Shown here: one piece after another, positions 16,332-24,918 of the stretch | Layout of the letters: every line of letters begins with the position of its first letter | Numbering within the stretch: position 1 is the stretch's first letter | Assembly (NCBI RefSeq): GCF_013374995.1 | Contig: NZ_CP056030.1 | Span: forward strand, 5,240,501 to 5,304,500 | DNA length: 64,000 bases | Direction: 5' to 3' | Origin: Pseudomonas eucalypticola | GTDB lineage: Bacteria > Pseudomonadota > Gammaproteobacteria > Pseudomonadales > Pseudomonadaceae | Translations under genes and position numbers: made by a program | Notes under the pieces: model-generated | Databases searched by the model: none | What the model was told of the DNA's origin: nothing | The model's input: only the letters and a program-made list of their open reading frames with translations

Positions 16332-17674
16332 GCGCACCGATGGCACAAGTGGTGATCATTGATGATGAAGCCAGCATTCGCGAGGCCGTGCGCCAATGGC
16401 TGAGCCTGTCCGGGTTTCAGGTCACGGCCCTGAGCCGCGCCGAGGATTGCCTCGCGGCCCTGGGCGCAGACTTCAACGGCGTCATTCTCAGCGACGTGCG
16501 CATGCCGGGAATGGACGGCCTGCAATTGCTCGAACAACTCCAGGCCCGTGACAAGCAACTGCCACTGATCCTGCTGACCGGCCACGGCGACGTGCCCATG
16601 GCCGTGCGGGCCATGCAAGGTGGCGCCTATGACTTTCTGGAGAAACCCTTCAGCCCTGAAGCCTTGTTGAGCAGCCTGCGCCGCGCCCTCGACACCCGCG
16701 GGCTGGTCATGGAAAACCGCCGCTTGCAGGCCCGCGCCTGCCACCAGGACCGCCTGCAAGCCGACCTGCTGGGCACCTCCCCCGGCATGCGGCAATTGCG
16801 CCAGCAGGTCCTCGACCTGGCGGGGTTGCCCGTGAACGTACTGGTGCGTGGCGAAACCGGCAGTGGCAAGGAGCGTGTCGCCCGCTGCCTGCATGATTGC
16901 GGGCCACGGGCCGACAAGCCCTTCGTCGCCCTCAACTGTGCCGCCATACCGGAGGCATTGTTCGAGGCCGAACTGTTCGGCCACGAAAGCGGCGCCTTCA
17001 CCGGCGCCCAGGGCAAGCGCATCGGCAAGCTGGAGTATGCCAACGGCGGCACCCTGTTCCTGGATGAAATCGAAAGCCTGCCCCTGGCGCAGCAGGCCAA
17101 GCTGCTGCGGGTCATCCAGGAGCAGACGCTGGAGCGCCTGGGCGCCAACCAGAGCATTGCCATCGACGTGCGGATTATCGCGGCCACCAAGCCAGACCTG
17201 CTGGATGAAGCGCGCGCCGGGCGTTTTCGTGAAGACCTGGCGTACCGCCTCAATGTCGCCGAACTGAAACTGGCGCCGTTGCGCGAGCGGCGTGAAGACA
17301 TTCCCCAGCTGTTCGAGCATTTCACCCAGCACAGCGCCCGACGCGTGGGCCGTGAACCACCGCCGCTCAGCGCGGGCCGCCTGGGTGAGCTGTTGAGCCA
17401 CGACTGGCCAGGGAACGTGCGCGAACTGGCCAACGCCGCCGAGCGCCATGCCCTGGGCCTCGAAGCGCCCGCGCGTGAAGCCGCCAATAGCCTGAGCGGT
17501 TCCCTGGCGGCGCAGCAGGAAGCCTTCGAGGCCCAATGCCTGCGGGCAGCCCTGCGCCGGCACAAGGGCGAAATCAAGGCGGTCATGGCTGACCTGCAAC
17601 TGCCGCGCCGCACCCTCAACGAAAAAATGCAGCGCCACGGCCTGCTGCGCGAAGCCTTCATCCGCGACCTGTAG
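16325..17674 (+). CDS. DctD-like sigma-54 response regulator
   Basis: This 449-residue NtrC-class activator has a receiver domain (1-120) with phospho-acceptor Asp57 in LSDVRMPG. A sigma-54 interaction AAA+ domain (about 140-375) follows, with Walker A GETGSGKE and the essential GAFTGA loop at residues 223-228. A C-terminal Fis-type helix-turn-helix ends in RRTLNEKMQRHGL. It is coupled to the DctB-like kinase by a 7-bp overlap. Phosphorylated, it should remodel sigma-54 polymerase. Two matching palindromic sites and a sigma-54 promoter lie directly downstream, before the MHS transporter, which is the obvious target. A second ATG at 16340 is possible. Confidence 0.93.
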   Translation: MLSAPMAQVVIIDDEASIREAVRQWLSLSGFQVTALSRAEDCLAALGADFNGVILSDVRMPGMDGLQLLEQLQARDKQLPLILLTGHGDVPMAVRAMQGGAYDFLEKPFSPEALLSSLRRALDTRGLVMENRRLQARACHQDRLQADLLGTSPGMRQLRQQVLDLAGLPVNVLVRGETGSGKERVARCLHDCGPRADKPFVALNCAAIPEALFEAELFGHESGAFTGAQGKRIGKLEYANGGTLFLDEIESLPLAQQAKLLRVIQEQTLERLGANQSIAIDVRIIAATKPDLLDEARAGRFREDLAYRLNVAELKLAPLRERREDIPQLFEHFTQHSARRVGREPPPLSAGRLGELLSHDWPGNVRELANAAERHALGLEAPAREAANSLSGSLAAQQEAFEAQCLRAALRRHKGEIKAVMADLQLPRRTLNEKMQRHGLLREAFIRDL

Positions 17675-17725
17675 CGGCAAATTTCCGCTTACCGCCGACA
17701 GGCCAATAGGCAAAAACCCGCTCAC
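17673..17725 (+). promoter_or_regulatory. two upstream activator sites for the DctD-like regulator
   Basis: Site 1 at 17673-17689 (AGCGGCAAATTTCCGCT) is a near-perfect palindrome with one mismatched pair. Site 2, at 17706-17725, matches site 1 at 14 of 20 positions (GGCAAA and CCGCT preserved). The repeat distance is 33 bp, about three helical turns. They lie 40-90 bp upstream of the -24 element. Assignment to this regulator is inferred from position. Confidence 0.6.
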
Positions 17726-17763
17726 GGTACCTGCGCGACCCTTCTGTTCCGGGCCCTGCGGCC

Positions 17764-17780
17764 TTGGCACGGCCCCTGCA
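17764..17780 (+). promoter_or_regulatory. sigma-54 (-24/-12) promoter of the MHS transporter
   Basis: The sequence TTGGCACGGCCCCTGCA has the invariant GG (17766-17767) and GC (17778-17779) separated by exactly 10 bases, with the full GGCAC consensus at -24. It stands about 60 bp before the transporter start codon. Confidence 0.75.
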
Positions 17781-17816
17781 ATACCCCTTCCCAAGGCACG
17801 CTGTTCGCTGCCGCAC

Positions 17817-17824
17817 AACAAGAA
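17817..17824 (+). promoter_or_regulatory. Hfq/Crc catabolite-repression motif before the MHS transporter
   Basis: AACAAGAA fits the AANAANAA consensus bound by Hfq with Crc in Pseudomonas. It lies 15 bases upstream of the start codon, next to the AGAAGGA ribosome binding site, where binding would block translation. Confidence 0.45.
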
Positions 17825-17839
17825 CCAGAAGGACTCACT

Positions 17840-19144
17840 ATGCAAGCCTCCCCTACCCTCCCCGGGGCCGCTCCGAAAACCACGGCCAACCGTCTCAAGT
17901 CGATCGTCAGCGGTTCGGTCGGCAATATGGTCGAATGGTACGACTGGTACGTGTATGCCGCGTTCTCGCTGTACTTCGCTCAGGTGTTCTTTCCCAAGGA
18001 CGACCGTACCACGCAATTGCTCAACACCGCCGCGATCTTCGCTGCGGGCTTCCTGATGCGCCCCATTGGCGGCTGGCTGATGGGCCTGTACGCCGACCGC
18101 AAGGGCCGCAAGGCGGCGCTGATGGCGTCCGTGCTGCTCATGTGCTTTGGCTCGCTGATCATTGCCCTTACCCCCGGCTATGAAACCATCGGCGTCGGCG
18201 CCCCCATTCTGCTGGTGCTCGCACGGCTGATGCAGGGCCTGTCGGTGGGTGGCGAATACGGCACCTCGGCCACCTACCTGAGCGAGATGGCCACCAAGGA
18301 ACGCCGCGGTTTCTTCTCCAGCTTCCAGTACGTGACCCTGATTTCCGGTCAGCTAATCGCTCTGTCCGTGCTGATCGTGCTGCAGCAGACCCTCACCGAG
18401 GAACAATTGCTGGCCTGGGGCTGGCGCGTGCCGTTCGTGATCGGTGCCCTGTGTGCCGTGGTAGCCCTGTGGCTACGCCGCGGCATGGAGGAAACCGCCT
18501 CGTTCACGCAAAAGAAGGACAAGCCCCAGGAAAGCCTGATGCGCACCCTCATGCGCCACCCCAGGGAACTGTTGACCGTGGTCGGCCTGACCATGGGCGG
18601 TACCCTGGCGTTCTACACCTACACCACCTACATGCATAAGTACCTGGTCAATACCGTCGGCATGAGCGAGGCGGACTCGACCATGATATCGGCCGCCACC
18701 CTGTTCCTGTTCATGTGCCTGCAACCGCTGATCGGCGCCCTGTCGGACAAGATCGGTCGGCGGCCCATCCTGATCGCCTTTGGTATTCTGGGCACGCTGT
18801 TCACGGTGCCCATCCTGACGACCCTGCACACCATTGAAACCTGGTGGGGCGCGTTCTTCCTGATCATGGCGGCGCTGATCATCGTCAGCGGCTACACCTC
18901 GATCAACGCAGTGGTGAAGGCCGAGCTTTTCCCTACCGAAATCCGTGCCCTGGGCGTGGGGCTGCCCTATGCGCTGACCGTGTCGATCTTCGGCGGTACC
19001 GCCGAGGTCATCGCCCTGTGGTTCAAGAGCATCGGCATGGAAAGCGGCTACTACTGGTACGTGACCGCCTGCATCGCCTGTTCGTTGCTGGTGTACGTGT
19101 TCATGAAGGACACCCGCAAGCACTCGCGCATCGAGACCGACTGA
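17840..19144 (+). CDS. MHS-family MFS transporter (dicarboxylate or 2-oxoglutarate type)
   Basis: This 434-residue permease has twelve predicted membrane helices and the metabolite:H+ symporter signature. NMVEWYDWYVYAAFS lies in helix 1. The loop motif GLYADRKGRKAAL sits between helices 2 and 3, and [17 protein letters not shown] lies near helix 4. It is a paralogue of the PcaT protein at 44015. Uptake of a dicarboxylate or 2-oxoglutarate is inferred from the family and from the adjacent DctB/DctD-like system with its sigma-54 promoter. The RBS AGAAGGACT supports the start. No gene follows in an operon; the flavin reductase gene begins 100 bp later with its own site. Confidence 0.88.
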   Translation: MQASPTLPGAAPKTTANRLKSIVSGSVGNMVEWYDWYVYAAFSLYFAQVFFPKDDRTTQLLNTAAIFAAGFLMRPIGGWLMGLYADRKGRKAALMASVLLMCFGSLIIALTPGYETIGVGAPILLVLARLMQGLSVGGEYGTSATYLSEMATKERRGFFSSFQYVTLISGQLIALSVLIVLQQTLTEEQLLAWGWRVPFVIGALCAVVALWLRRGMEETASFTQKKDKPQESLMRTLMRHPRELLTVVGLTMGGTLAFYTYTTYMHKYLVNTVGMSEADSTMISAATLFLFMCLQPLIGALSDKIGRRPILIAFGILGTLFTVPILTTLHTIETWWGAFFLIMAALIIVSGYTSINAVVKAELFPTEIRALGVGLPYALTVSIFGGTAEVIALWFKSIGMESGYYWYVTACIACSLLVYVFMKDTRKHSRIETD

Positions 19145-19244
19145 ACCCGATGCAGCAATGGCCGTGGGGCCGGGTCGCAGACTTGCCAGCGGTGTTTTCG
19201 GCGCTGCACACTGTCGGTTCAGTTCCCACCGCCAGGATCGTGCA

Positions 19245-19865
19245 ATGCCCGATGACATTCATTACTACGAACCGTCCCAGGGCCATGGCCTGCCCCATGA
19301 CCCCTTCAACGCTATCGTCGGCCCACGCCCCATCGGCTGGATCTCGTCCCAGGACGAACATGGCCGCCTGAACCTGGCGCCGTACAGCTTCTTCAATGCC
19401 TTCAATTACGTGCCGCCGATCATCGGGTTCTCCAGCATCGGGCGCAAGGACAGCCTCAACAACATCGAGAAGACCGGCGAGTTCGCCTGGAACCTGGCCA
19501 CACGCCCGCTGGCCGAGCAGATGAACCAGAGCTGCGCAGCGGTGGCCCCGGAGGTCGACGAATTCGCCCTCAGCGGCCTCACCCCCGTGGCCTCACGGGT
19601 GATCGCCGTGCCGCGGGTGCTGGAAAGCCCGGTCTCGTTCGAATGCAAGGTCACGCAGATCATCCAGCTGCAAGGGGTGGACAAGCACCCGGTGCCCAGC
19701 TGGCTGATCCTTGGTGAAGTGGTCGCCGTGCACATCGCCAAGGCGCTGCTCAAGGATGGCGTGTACGACACCGCCGCCGCCCAGCCGATACTGCGTGGCG
19801 GCGGTCCGGCCGACTACTTCGAGATTGGCCACGAGGCGATATTCAAGATGTTCCGCCCCCGGTAG
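19245..19865 (+). CDS. flavin reductase-like (FMN-binding split barrel) protein
   Basis: This 206-residue protein of the Flavin_Reduct family begins MPDDIHYYEPSQGHGLPHDP and continues with GPRPIGWISS, APYSFFNAF and GFSSIGRKD. These are the residues that form the FMN pocket in this family. Such proteins reduce flavin with NAD(P)H or act as oxidoreductases on small aromatics; the partner here is not evident. An AGGA site lies 8 bases before the ATG. The frame is open further upstream without family-like sequence. It is close behind the MHS transporter but the 100-bp gap allows separate transcription. Confidence 0.88.
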   Translation: MPDDIHYYEPSQGHGLPHDPFNAIVGPRPIGWISSQDEHGRLNLAPYSFFNAFNYVPPIIGFSSIGRKDSLNNIEKTGEFAWNLATRPLAEQMNQSCAAVAPEVDEFALSGLTPVASRVIAVPRVLESPVSFECKVTQIIQLQGVDKHPVPSWLILGEVVAVHIAKALLKDGVYDTAAAQPILRGGGPADYFEIGHEAIFKMFRPR

Positions 19866-19869
19866 CCAC

Positions 19870-20136
19870 TTACCACACCAACTCGCCCTCGGCGTCGACC
19901 GCCACCAGGCGGGCAAGCTCGTCGCAGGCTGCATTGTCGGCCTGCAGCGCGGTCTTGAAGGTGCGGCCCGCCAGCACCTTGTGAAACCGCGGCGCGCCCC
20001 CGGCACCCAGCGCCTTTACCGCGATGGCGGCACTGTAGCCCTCTTCGCCTGGTACCACGGCCGAAACGGCCTCGAAGTGTTCAAATTCCCTGCGTGCCAT
20101 CGTCATCTGCCCCGGTGGTTGATCAAAGCCGGGCAT
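19870..20136 (-). CDS. small hypothetical protein
   Basis: This protein is up to 88 residues with no membrane segment or signal. The core MARREFEHFEAVSAVVPGEE and the following AAIAVKAL and KVLAGRTF read like a single compact alpha/beta domain. I do not recognise the family. The 20136 start has GAAGGG just upstream, within the end of the monooxygenase gene. ATGs at 20106 and 20100 are alternatives and may be the real ones. It converges on the flavin reductase gene with 4 bp between stops and follows the monooxygenase gene in what looks like an operon. Confidence 0.6.
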   Translation of the reverse strand: MPGFDQPPGQMTMARREFEHFEAVSAVVPGEEGYSAAIAVKALGAGGAPRFHKVLAGRTFKTALQADNAACDELARLVAVDAEGELVW

Positions 20137-20145
20137 TCTAGCCCT

Positions 20146-20481
20146 TCAACTGGCCAGCTTGTGCAAAGAACAACGGCGCGGTTGCACATCGCTGAACGTG
20201 TGGAAATCCAGGCTGGTGACCAGCAAGTCGTTGACCAGGGCGTCGAACACCTGCATCACGGGCGAATTGAACCAGGCCGCCATGGCCTGCTGGCTGGCCC
20301 AGAAACCGCTGACCAGCCACAGGTCGGCGTCACACTGGGAATGCTGCAAGGCGAAATGCAGGCAACCCGGCGTGTGCCGGGAAGGTTCCAGCAGGCGTTC
20401 GAGGCGCTGGCCCAATTCCGCGGAGCGCCCGGCACGGGCGCGTATGAAGGCACTGTGGCTGACCGTGGTGGATAAAGTCAT
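20146..20481 (-). CDS. antibiotic biosynthesis monooxygenase (ABM) domain protein
   Basis: This 111-residue protein has the ferredoxin-like ABM fold: an N-terminal strand with FIRARAGRSAELGQRLE, TPGCLHFALQHS in the middle, and VSGFWASQQAMAAWFNS near the end. Members act as cofactor-free quinone or polyketide monooxygenases or as putative quinol monooxygenases. Its role here is unknown. GGAG lies 8 bases before the ATG at 20481; the frame is open far upstream, but those codons fall within the inverted-repeat element. It is followed by a small hypothetical gene after 9 bp. Confidence 0.75.
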   Translation of the reverse strand: MTLSTTVSHSAFIRARAGRSAELGQRLERLLEPSRHTPGCLHFALQHSQCDADLWLVSGFWASQQAMAAWFNSPVMQVFDALVNDLLVTSLDFHTFSDVQPRRCSLHKLAS

Positions 20482-20571
20482 GGATGCTTCTCCGTCGTCG
20501 ACTGGAACGGGTGGTACGGCAACAGAGCGTAAGGGGTGAGCGCCAGCAGGAGGTAGTCGATTCCTGCGCCC

Positions 20572-20700
20572 TGCTTGCCTGATCCTGCCGCGCGCCGTGG
20601 CCGCCCTGGCGGTATGAGCGGCCTGGGGCGGAAACACCTGCGCGAAGATTCCCCCGAAGCCAAGGGTCCGCCCAGCCAACCCGGCAGGATCAGGCAAGCA
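20572..20700. repeat. 129-bp element bounded by a perfect 19-bp inverted repeat
   Basis: TGCTTGCCTGATCCTGCCG at 20572-20590 is repeated exactly in inverted form at 20682-20700. The interior (20591-20681) holds smaller complementary pieces such as GGCCGC/GCGGCC and CCGCC/GGCGG. No target-site duplication flanks it. It occupies the divergent promoter region between the monooxygenase gene and the AraC-type gene, so it could be a miniature mobile element or a pair of regulator sites. Confidence 0.7.
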
Positions 20701-20773
20701 TTCGACAGGATTGGACTGGCTCATTGGCTTGCACAAAACTATCCTCAGCGCACTTGCCCCCAGAGGCCTTCCC

Positions 20774-21703
20774 ATGACCGATTTCGAGCGTCTTCACGCC
20801 CAGCTGGACCCTTTCATGGAAAGCCAGCGGGCCACCCTGGCTGGACTGATCAGCCGCCATACCGGTGGCAACGGCACGTTCGCCTCCAAGGTGCCTGCGC
20901 TGTTTCTCAGCAACCATGACCAGTGCAGCCAGTCGTTTCCCACCATGATGCGTCCGGCCCTGTGCATCCTGGCCAACGGCAGCAAGCGCATCCGCCTGGG
21001 CGATGAGGACTACCTGTACGACCCGCTGAACTACATGGTGGTGTCGGTGGCCATGCCCCTGAGCGGCGCTATCCTGGAGGCCAGCCCCGCCAGCCCCTGC
21101 CTGTCGTTGCGGCTGGACATCGACCCTGCGGAAATCAATGCGTTGATCGCTGCCGCCGGGCCCTTGGGGGTGCCTGCGCGCCCCACCGAGCGCGGGGTGT
21201 ATGTGGAACAGCTGGACCCATCGCTGCTGGACGCCGTGGTGCGCCTGGTGCGCTTGCTCGACACGCCCAAGGACATCGCCATGCTGGCCCCCCTGGTGCG
21301 CCGGGAAATTCTCTACCGCTTGCTGCGCAGCCCCCAGGGCCACCGCCTGTACGAGATTGCCGTGGGCAATAGCCAGATGCACCGGGTCAGCCAGGCCATC
21401 GAATGGTTGAATGGCCATTTCCACCAGCCGTTGCGCATGGAAGACCTTGCGCGCGAGGTGAACCTGAGTGTGTCCACCCTGCACCACCGCTTCAAGGCCA
21501 TGACCTCCATGAGCCCGCTGCAATACCAGAAACAGTTGCGCCTGCAGGAAGCCCGGCGGCTGATGCTCAGCGAAGGGCTGGACGCCTGCGCCGCAGGGTA
21601 CCGGGTGGGGTATGAAAGCGCTTCGCAGTTCAGCCGCGAGTACAGCCGCCTGTTCGGCGAGCCGCCAGGCCGGGACCTGCAGCGGTTGCGCATGAGCGTG
21701 TGA
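20774..21703 (+). CDS. AraC-family regulator with AraC_N ligand domain
   Basis: This 309-residue regulator has an N-terminal cupin-like AraC_N domain (about 1-190; PTMMRPALCILANGSKRIRL is typical). Two C-terminal helix-turn-helix units follow at about 205-300, with MEDLAREVNLSVSTLHHRFK and VGYESASQFSREYSRLFG. This type usually controls nearby oxidoreductase or dehydrogenase genes. It ends one base from the stop of the convergent aldehyde dehydrogenase gene. The divergent monooxygenase/hypothetical pair across the inverted-repeat element is its most likely target. AGAGG precedes the ATG. Confidence 0.88.
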   Translation: MTDFERLHAQLDPFMESQRATLAGLISRHTGGNGTFASKVPALFLSNHDQCSQSFPTMMRPALCILANGSKRIRLGDEDYLYDPLNYMVVSVAMPLSGAILEASPASPCLSLRLDIDPAEINALIAAAGPLGVPARPTERGVYVEQLDPSLLDAVVRLVRLLDTPKDIAMLAPLVRREILYRLLRSPQGHRLYEIAVGNSQMHRVSQAIEWLNGHFHQPLRMEDLAREVNLSVSTLHHRFKAMTSMSPLQYQKQLRLQEARRLMLSEGLDACAAGYRVGYESASQFSREYSRLFGEPPGRDLQRLRMSV

Positions 21704-23170
21704 TCACCCCACCTGGGGCCAGGCGGCCCTCACCACATGCTTGATCTCCTGAAACGCCTGCAAGCCCCATGGCCCCAGCTCGCGCCCCAGGCTGCTCTGC
21801 TTGTAACCGCCCCACGCGGTCTGCGGGAAGATCACCTGCGGCGCATTGATCCAGACCAACCCCGCCTGCAAGGCGTTGGCCACCTGCTCGGCGCGCGCCA
21901 CGTCGGCGCTGACCACGCTGGCCACCAGGCCGAAGTCACTGTTGTTGGCGCGCTCGATGGCCTCTGCTTCGCTGTGGAAGCGGCGTACGCACAGCACCGG
22001 CCCGAAGATCTCCTGGTTCCACAAAGCGCTGTCCAGGGGCACCTCGGTAAACACCGTGGGCTGCACGAAAAAGCCCACCGGCAACGCCGGCGGTCGCCCC
22101 CCGCCCGTCACCAGCGTGGCGCCCGCTTCGATGCCTGCCTGAATATGCCCCAGTACGCGCTGGTACTGTGCGCGGTTGACCAGCGCGCCCATTTCGGTCC
22201 CTGCCGCCAACGGGTCACCCTGCACAATGGCTTCGGCACGCGCCTTGAGCCGTCGCACAAAGGGCTCATAAAGCGCGTCGGCCACCAATACCCGGCTGGT
22301 GGCCGAACACATCTGGCCGGCGTTGAAATACCCGCCACCGCTGGCCAGCTCCACCGCCAGGTCCAGGTCGGCATCCTCCAGCACCAGCAACGCCGACTTG
22401 CCGCCCAGCTCCAGGCTCACGCCCTTCACCGTCTCGGCGGCGCGCTGCATCACCTGCACGCCCACGGCGTTGCTACCCGTGAACGATAACTTGGCGATAC
22501 CGTGGTGGCCGGCCATGGGCGCGCCCACGGCCGGGCCGGTGCCACACACCAGGTTGAACACCCCGGCCGGCAGCCCGCTTTCGGCGATGATAGCGGCCAG
22601 TTCAAGCTCGGCCAGGGGGGTCACTTCCGACGGCTTGAGTACCACGCAACAACCGGCGGCCAGTGCCGGCGCCAGCTTCCAGGCCGTGGTGACCATGGGA
22701 AAATTCCACGGCACGATCAGCCCCACCACGCCACAGGGTTCGCGGCGCACGCGGGCGGTGAATTCATCCGTGGGCAGTGGCACGTCACGGTCGCGGCTGG
22801 CATCCAGCTCATCGGCCAGGCCGGCGTAGTAGTTGAAGGTGGCGATCACGTCGTCGACGTCCATGCCCGCCTCGAACAGCGGCTTGCCGTTGTTGCCGGC
22901 CTGCAATTGCATCAGGTGCTGGCGACGGGCCTCGACGCCGTTGGCAATGGCCCGCAGGCAGTCGGCGCGTGTACGCGCCGGGGTCTTCGCCCAGCCGGCG
23001 AAGGCGCGCTGGGCAGCCGCCACAGCCAAGTCAACCGCACCGGCGTCAGCACCGTCGACATGGGCCAGGACTTGTTCACTTGCCGGGTTGATCACCGTCA
23101 GCGCTTCAGGGCCATGAGCCCACTGGCCATCGATGTAGAGCCCGGGCAGGGTGTGGGGAAACTTCAGCAT
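21704..23170 (-). CDS. NAD(P)-dependent aldehyde dehydrogenase (BetB-like)
   Basis: This 488-residue ALDH oxidises an aldehyde to its carboxylic acid. The landmarks are complete: PWNFPMVTTAWKLAPALAAG, the catalytic-base motif LELGGKSALLV, the catalytic cysteine in GQMCSATSRV, and the EIFGPVLCV motif. It resembles betaine-aldehyde and gamma-guanidinobutyraldehyde dehydrogenases. The start codon lies inside the end of the upstream thiamine-diphosphate enzyme gene, a 7-bp overlap, so the two are co-translated. The likely substrate is the aldehyde that enzyme makes. A GTG at 23179 is an alternative start. Confidence 0.9.
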   Translation of the reverse strand: MLKFPHTLPGLYIDGQWAHGPEALTVINPASEQVLAHVDGADAGAVDLAVAAAQRAFAGWAKTPARTRADCLRAIANGVEARRQHLMQLQAGNNGKPLFEAGMDVDDVIATFNYYAGLADELDASRDRDVPLPTDEFTARVRREPCGVVGLIVPWNFPMVTTAWKLAPALAAGCCVVLKPSEVTPLAELELAAIIAESGLPAGVFNLVCGTGPAVGAPMAGHHGIAKLSFTGSNAVGVQVMQRAAETVKGVSLELGGKSALLVLEDADLDLAVELASGGGYFNAGQMCSATSRVLVADALYEPFVRRLKARAEAIVQGDPLAAGTEMGALVNRAQYQRVLGHIQAGIEAGATLVTGGGRPPALPVGFFVQPTVFTEVPLDSALWNQEIFGPVLCVRRFHSEAEAIERANNSDFGLVASVVSADVARAEQVANALQAGLVWINAPQVIFPQTAWGGYKQSSLGRELGPWGLQAFQEIKHVVRAAWPQVG

Positions 23171-24804
23171 GGGTGGCACTCGTTCATCCAGGTGGCTTGG
23201 TCAATTTCAATGAGTGTGGGCAGGCCTCGTGCCACGGCGCCACGCACCGCGTTACGCAGACGCTCGACAGTGGAGACGGCCTGGGCATGGCAGCCCATGG
23301 CCTGGGCAATGGCAACGAAGTCCGGGGTGTGAATATCGACGCCCACGGGGGTGATGGCGCGGTTGACCATGTACTTCTTGATCTCCTCGTAACCGTGGTT
23401 ATTCCACAGCACCACGATCACCGGAATACTGGCCTCCACCGCGCTGGCCAACTCCGGCAGGGTGAACTGCAGGCCGCCGTCGCCGATCAGGCACACCACC
23501 GGTGGCCGCTCGCCGCCATCCACGCCGCCGCCCAGCCAGGCCCCAATGGCCGCGGGCAGGGCGTAGCCGAGGGTGCCGTAACCGGTGCTGGCATTGAACC
23601 AGCGGCGTGGGCCCGCCATGTCCAGGGTCAGGTTGCCGGTATACACCGGCTGCGTCGAATCACCCACCAGCACCACACCCGGCAGGGCCTGCAACAAGGT
23701 GTCGAGCATCAGCGTCTGGGCGCGGGTGGGCGCGTCCCATTCAGCCTCGAGCTGGCGGCGCAACTCGCTCACCCGGGCTGCGCCCCACTGCTCATCGTGG
23801 GGGCGTGCCACTTGCTGTTCCAGCGCCGCCAGCAACGCCTGGGCGGCGCTGTCGGCGTCGGCCACCAGCGCCACTGCCGGCAGGAAGTTGCGCACGGTCT
23901 GATCCGGGTCGATATCCACCCTCAACAGGGAGCCGGGAATGCGCAAGTGGCCCTGGAAAGTGATGTCGTAATCGGTTTCCGCCAATTCGGTCCCGATGGC
24001 CAGCACCACGTCTGCGGCCTCGATGAGCGCCCGCGTCGCGTCCAGTGCCTGGGTAGAGCCGATCAACAGCGGATGCCCCGCCGGCAACAGCCCCTTGGCA
24101 TTGATGGTCAGGGCTACCGGAGCCTGCAGATGCTCTGCCAGGCGGGTCAAGGCCTCGGCCGCACCGATGGCGCCGCCGCCGGCCAGAATCAGCGGCGTTC
24201 GCGCCGTCTGCAACCGCTCGGCCATCTGTGCCACGGCCACCGGCGCGGCGCCGGCGCGCTGTACCCGCACGGGCACGCTACCCAGCAGGGCGTCGGCATC
24301 TTCCACCAGCACGTCCAGAGGAATTTCAATGTGCACCGGCCGCGGGCGCGCACCGTCGAATACGGCAAAGGCTCGCGCCAGCACTGCCGGCAGGTCGCCG
24401 GCGCTCATCAAGGTATGGGAGAACGCACAGACCCCTGCCACCAGGGCGCTCTGGTTCGGCAGCTCGTGCAACTTGCCGCGCCCACCGCCCAGCTGGCTGC
24501 GCGCTTGCACACTGGAAATGACCAGCATGGGGATGGAGTCGGCATAGGCCTGGCCCATGGCGGTGGTGATGTTGGTCATGCCAGGCCCGGTGATGATGAA
24601 ACACACCCCCGGTTTGCCGCGGGTACGCGCATAGCCGTCAGCCATGAAGCCCGCGCCTTGCTCATGACGCGGGGTCACGTGCCTCATCGACGAGGTTGCC
24701 AGCCCACGGTAGAGCTCCACGGTATGCACACCGGGAATGCCAAATACTGTATCTACGCCATAGCCCTCAAGGAGCTTCACCAACACTTCACCGCACGTCG
24801 CCAT
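23164..24804 (-). CDS. thiamine-diphosphate-dependent decarboxylase (AruI / acetolactate synthase-like)
   Basis: This 546-residue ThDP enzyme has the three usual domains. The N-terminal domain carries the activating glutamate in TPRHEQGAGFMADG and the FIITGPGMTN motif. The middle domain runs from about 190 to 330. The C-terminal domain binds ThDP through IGDGGLQFT...NN (GDG to N, near residue 430-460). The closest type known to me is 5-guanidino-2-oxopentanoate decarboxylase (AruI) of the arginine transaminase route; acetolactate synthase-like annotations are common. Co-transcription with an aldehyde dehydrogenase supports a 2-oxo acid to aldehyde to acid route. No transaminase gene is adjacent. 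It is divergent from a LysR regulator. Confidence 0.88.
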   Translation of the reverse strand: MATCGEVLVKLLEGYGVDTVFGIPGVHTVELYRGLATSSMRHVTPRHEQGAGFMADGYARTRGKPGVCFIITGPGMTNITTAMGQAYADSIPMLVISSVQARSQLGGGRGKLHELPNQSALVAGVCAFSHTLMSAGDLPAVLARAFAVFDGARPRPVHIEIPLDVLVEDADALLGSVPVRVQRAGAAPVAVAQMAERLQTARTPLILAGGGAIGAAEALTRLAEHLQAPVALTINAKGLLPAGHPLLIGSTQALDATRALIEAADVVLAIGTELAETDYDITFQGHLRIPGSLLRVDIDPDQTVRNFLPAVALVADADSAAQALLAALEQQVARPHDEQWGAARVSELRRQLEAEWDAPTRAQTLMLDTLLQALPGVVLVGDSTQPVYTGNLTLDMAGPRRWFNASTGYGTLGYALPAAIGAWLGGGVDGGERPPVVCLIGDGGLQFTLPELASAVEASIPVIVVLWNNHGYEEIKKYMVNRAITPVGVDIHTPDFVAIAQAMGCHAQAVSTVERLRNAVRGAVARGLPTLIEIDQATWMNECHPC

Positions 24805-24819
24805 TGCCCTACCGCCTGT

Positions 24820-24827
24820 TTATTGTT
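24820..24827 (-). promoter_or_regulatory. Hfq/Crc-type motif before the decarboxylase gene
   Basis: On the minus strand this reads AACAATAA, a fit to AANAANAA, 15 bases upstream of the decarboxylase start codon. Confidence 0.35.
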
Positions 24828-24918
24828 CTGCACTCGGGCATTTCAATGGTTAGGTGCTGGTCGGCACAAGGCAAATAAAGTCATACTAGCCATGTCTCTG
24901 GCTCATGGCTTGAACCCG

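Noticed and set aside
15773..18016. 747-codon minus-strand frame opposite the two-component genes
   Set aside because: It is antisense of two well-supported genes with all catalytic motifs on the plus strand; composition is that of a GC-rich shadow frame.
23173..24918. Very long plus-strand open frame (875 codons in all) running through the antisense of the decarboxylase gene into the LysR gene
   Set aside because: Only the part from 24919 is the LysR protein. The rest is His/Gln/Gly-rich antisense sequence with no start signal, expected in GC-rich DNA opposite a real gene.
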